The notes beneath the pieces are model-generated. The model searched no databases and was not told the DNA's origin. It worked only from the letters and a program-made list of their open reading frames with translations. Positions 6,542 to 8,913 of a stretch of DNA of 8,913 nt are shown piece after piece. The DNA is taken from the NCBI GenBank assembly GCA_002335355.1, contig DCTD01000063.1:265-9177 (forward strand), read 5' to 3'. The position numbers were made by a program, and so were the translations under genes. Origin of the DNA: Patescibacteria group bacterium UBA1449. Its GTDB lineage: Bacteria > Patescibacteriota > Microgenomatia > UBA1400 > UBA1449. Every line of letters starts with the position of its first letter. Position 1 is the stretch's first letter.

Positions 6542-6923
6542 TTTTCTGCAATCACAAAAAACCCCAAACTTGATTAGCCTGCCATCCTATAAAGCAGTCC
6601 AGTCCAGTGTCAGAATTGCTTGATTTGTAAAAATCAAGAATTTTTCCTGATTATCAGGCGCGATTTGTGCCTAAAATGTCACAGATGTGTGTTACAATTC
6701 TTGAAAACAGCCCAATCAGCCGAATAACAAAGCTGCATACTATTAATATCAGCATGGATAAAGACGGCGATTTCAACCAATCTGGGCAAGCTGATTAAAG
6801 ACCAGTTGAAACGCAAGCTTCAAGAATGCCTTGCAGTATAAGACCTACATTTATACTCTAGTTCTTGCCGAAAAGTAAACAATACAAGGCTGGTAACAAC
6901 AGTAATTGAGGAAGCAATAAAAA
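6542..6923. other. Intergenic gap with no recognisable gene
   Basis: This 382-bp gap contains the terminator-like hairpin at 6619-6645 and a second small palindrome, CCTGATTATCAGG (6646-6658). A short plus-strand frame ending in KLIKDQLKRKLQE (stop near 6841) and a shifted frame ending in ALQYKTYIYTLVLAEK (stop near 6880) look mildly coding-like. They could be an eroded gene interrupted by a frameshift, but I recognise no family. The last bases hold GAGGA (6908-6912), the ribosome binding site of the next gene. No clear promoter was found. Confidence 0.4.
6619..6645 (+). terminator. Weak rho-independent terminator candidate after the EVE-UDG gene
   Basis: CTTGATTT (6619-6626), loop GTAA and AAATCAAG (6631-6638) form a perfect 8-bp stem, followed by AATTTTT. 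It lies 77 bp after the fusion gene's stop. The stem is A+T rich, so termination would be weak. Confidence 0.45.
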
Positions 6924-7715
6924 ATGGAAACAGAGAAAAAACCACGCTACCTTACCAAGTCGCGTTTTAAGCTGGCGCTGAAATGCCCAACCATGCTTTA
7001 TTACGATGGCAAGCCGGAATATGCCAACCAACAGCTTGAAGACAGCTTTCTGAAAGCTCTTGCTGATGGAGGCTTCCAGGTGGGAGAACTGGCCAAATAT
7101 TATTTCCCCGGCGGCCATTCGGTTGAAACCCTGGATAGCAACGAAGTTCTTGCCGAGACCAATGAACTGCTTAAAAAAGATAATGTCGTCATTTTTGAAG
7201 CCGCAGTGCGCTATAAGGACTTTTTTATAAGAGCGGATATCCTGCAAAAAGAGGGAAACCACCTTGACCTCCTGGAAGTCAAGGCAAAATCATTCACTCC
7301 CGTTAAAGATAGATTTTTCAATAAAAATGGTACTCTTTCTTCCAAATTTTATGAATACCTGGCAGATGCTGCCTTCCAGAAGTATGTAATAAGCCAGGCT
7401 TTTCCGGGCTGTACGGTAGCTGCCAACCTGATGTTGATAGATAAAACCGCAATCTGTCCCACCGATGGGCTTAACCAGAAGTTCAAGATCACCAGGAGCA
7501 GGGATGATAGAACTCATGTCACAGTGATGCCTGAACCAACTCAAGAAGATCTTTCAATCAGATTACTTACAACGATAAATGTCGATGACTGTTGCGACGT
7601 GATATATCACAGCGATTTTGGCCAACCGGATCGACCTATGAGTTTCACTGAATATATAGACTTTCTGGGACAGCACTATAAAAGAAACGAGAAGATCCCA
7701 CCCGTGCCATCTTCG

Positions 7716-7718
7716 TAA
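7716..7718 (+). other. In-frame TAA that splits the DUF2779-type gene
   Basis: Codon 265 is TAA and sits directly before CKDC. The frame on both sides encodes continuous family-like sequence (PPVPSS before, CKDCPYK after), and related proteins would be expected to have a sense codon such as AAA here, a single-base change. It removes three or four cluster cysteines and the whole exonuclease half from the N-terminal product. Confidence 0.8.
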
Positions 7719-7930
7719 TGCAAAGATTGCCCTTATAAAACAACCCAAGCTGATGAAATGGCTGGTTTGAAAAGCGGTTTTAATGAATGCTGGAAGGAGT
7801 GCTTTAACCTTGGTGATGATGATCTTAAGAAACCGACAATCCTTGATATCTGGAATTTTAGAAGAAAGAATGAGCTGTTAAGCGAAGGGCGCATTAGGAT
7901 AACCGATGTTGAAGAAACAGATATTAATCT

Positions 7931-7956
7931 TAAGGAAGATAAATAAGGAAGATAAA
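7931..7956 (+). repeat. Perfect 13-bp tandem duplication causing a frameshift
   Basis: TAAGGAAGATAAA occurs twice back to back (7931-7943 and 7944-7956). Thirteen is not a multiple of three; deleting one copy joins INLKEDK to KPGISTSQRQ in frame and restores the nuclease reading frame through to the window end. The second copy also supplies the TAA that ends the upstream frame at 7944-7946. Confidence 0.9.
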
Positions 7957-8913
7957 AAACCCGGAATTTCCACCAGCCAGCGGCAATTGTTACAGATACA
8001 GAAAGTAAAAGCCGAAGATAGCTCCGCCTGGATAGATTTTGAAAATCTCAAAAGAGAAATGGCTAGTTGGGTTTACCCCCTCCATTTTATTGATTTTGAG
8101 ACTTCCATGGTTGCCATTCCATTTAACAAAGGCAGAAGGCCTTATGAAGGGATAGCTTTCCAGTATTCCCATCATGTAGTCCACCAAGATGGAAAAATAG
8201 AACACTGCAGCCAACACCTTGATACTGCACCCGGTATATTCCCCAACTACAGTTTTTTAAGAAGCCTTATGGAAGATCTAAAGCACGATAATGGCACCAT
8301 CTTCAGATATGCTCCGCATGAAAATAGCTACCTCAATACCATTTACACACAGATACTGGAAGATGAAAACATAGCAGACAGGGAAGAACTATGCGGCTTT
8401 ATACGCTCGATCACCAAATCTACTGACAGCCAGGTGGAAGAGTGGCAGGGCGAAAGAAATATGGTTGATATGCTGGAACTGGTTAAGCGGTATTATTATG
8501 ACCCGGCGACCAATGGGTCCAATTCCATAAAACAGGTTCTTCCGGCCATATTAAATAGCTCTAAATTCCTGCAGGAAAAGTATTCCCAACCCATCTATGG
8601 AGCAGAAGGCAGAATTCCCAGCCTTAATTTCAAAGACTGGGCATGGATAAAATTTGAAGAAGGCCGAGTCGCAGATCCATACTCCCTGCTGCCTAAAATG
8701 TTTGAGGATGTGGAAGAAAAAGATTTTTTACTTCTGGATACCTACAATCAGCTAAAGGATGGCGGTGCAGCAACCACCGCTTATATGCGCTTGCAGTTTA
8801 CCGATATGAGTGACTATGAAAGGCAAGAAATATCCCAGGCCTTACTTAAATACTGCGAGCTTGATACCCTGGCAATGGTGATGATTTACGAAGGCTGGAA
8901 GGATATGTTATCA

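Larger units (their letters stand above)
6924..8913 (+). pseudogene. Broken DUF2779-type nuclease gene: Cas4-like PD-(D/E)XK domain plus DEDD exonuclease domain, open at the window end
   Basis: Three segments read as one protein of about 658 residues so far. Segment 1 (6924-7718) ends at an in-frame TAA; segment 2 continues in the same frame to 7943; segment 3 (7957-8913) is in the +1 frame and runs off the window. The N-terminal half is Cas4/RecB-like: Cys21, Asp105 in IRADIL and Glu118/Lys120 in LLEVK form the PD-(D/E)XK core. After the stop, CKDC (266, 269) and NECWKEC (Cys289, Cys293) would complete a Cas4-type Fe-S cluster with Cys21. The C-terminal half is DUF2779: HFIDFET (Asp at 8092, Glu at 8098) is the first DEDD motif, APHENSYL is near the second, and KYCELDTLAM (Asp at 8863) the third. 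The ATG at 6924 has GAGGA eleven bases upstream. Family members are intact fusions of this type, from general knowledge, with no proven role. Truncated pieces might be made, but the gene is most simply a recent pseudogene. Confidence 0.85.

Noticed and set aside
7758..7946. A separate 62-residue gene
   Set aside because: It is the middle part of the broken nuclease gene, in the same frame as the upstream segment; its ATG is an internal methionine.

Overview
The window looks like bacterial chromosome carrying a scarred accessory stretch. Indirect cues point to a Chloroflexota/Dehalococcoidia-like bacterium: an exported IPT/TIG-like surface protein with a long Thr/Val/Pro stalk and a C-terminal membrane anchor, beside prfC. 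No marker gene here settles the taxonomy, so this is an inference. Start codons vary (GTG for prfC, TTG for the surface protein), and Shine-Dalgarno sequences are clear.

Layout. Positions 26-3386 (minus strand) hold peptide chain release factor 3 and, upstream of it, the surface protein, which has its own candidate promoter and a leader hairpin. Positions 3387-4015 hold debris: a minus-strand coding-like fragment with no start codon, abutted by an IS3-like left end that keeps only the first codons of its orfA. Positions 4016-6541 hold two divergent, visibly A+T-rich genes. The leftward one is a 243-residue protein with motifs resembling the uracil-DNA glycosylase (UDG) superfamily. The rightward one is a 457-residue fusion of an N-terminal EVE/PUA-like domain (a modified-base reader fold) to a C-terminal UDG-like domain with a GVNPS motif. 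Between them lie a perfect extended -10 promoter for the fusion, a tandem direct repeat in front of the leftward gene, and a possible IS end. Positions 6542-6923 contain a weak terminator-like hairpin and otherwise unassigned sequence. From 6924 to the window end runs a broken DUF2779-type nuclease gene (Cas4-like PD-(D/E)XK domain plus DEDD exonuclease domain). It is interrupted by an in-frame TAA and by a perfect 13-bp tandem duplication; removing one copy restores the frame exactly.

How they may work together. prfC and the surface protein are ordinary chromosomal functions and may share a transcript. The EVE-UDG fusion and the neighbouring UDG-like gene are the best candidate for an undescribed system. 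A modified-base reader joined to a glycosylase-like fold, in an IS-scarred patch, suggests sensing or excision of modified bases in foreign DNA. That role is inference: no biochemical function can be read directly from the sequence, and the canonical second UDG motif is altered in both proteins. The adjacent broken nuclease gene fits a region where defence or DNA-repair genes turn over quickly.
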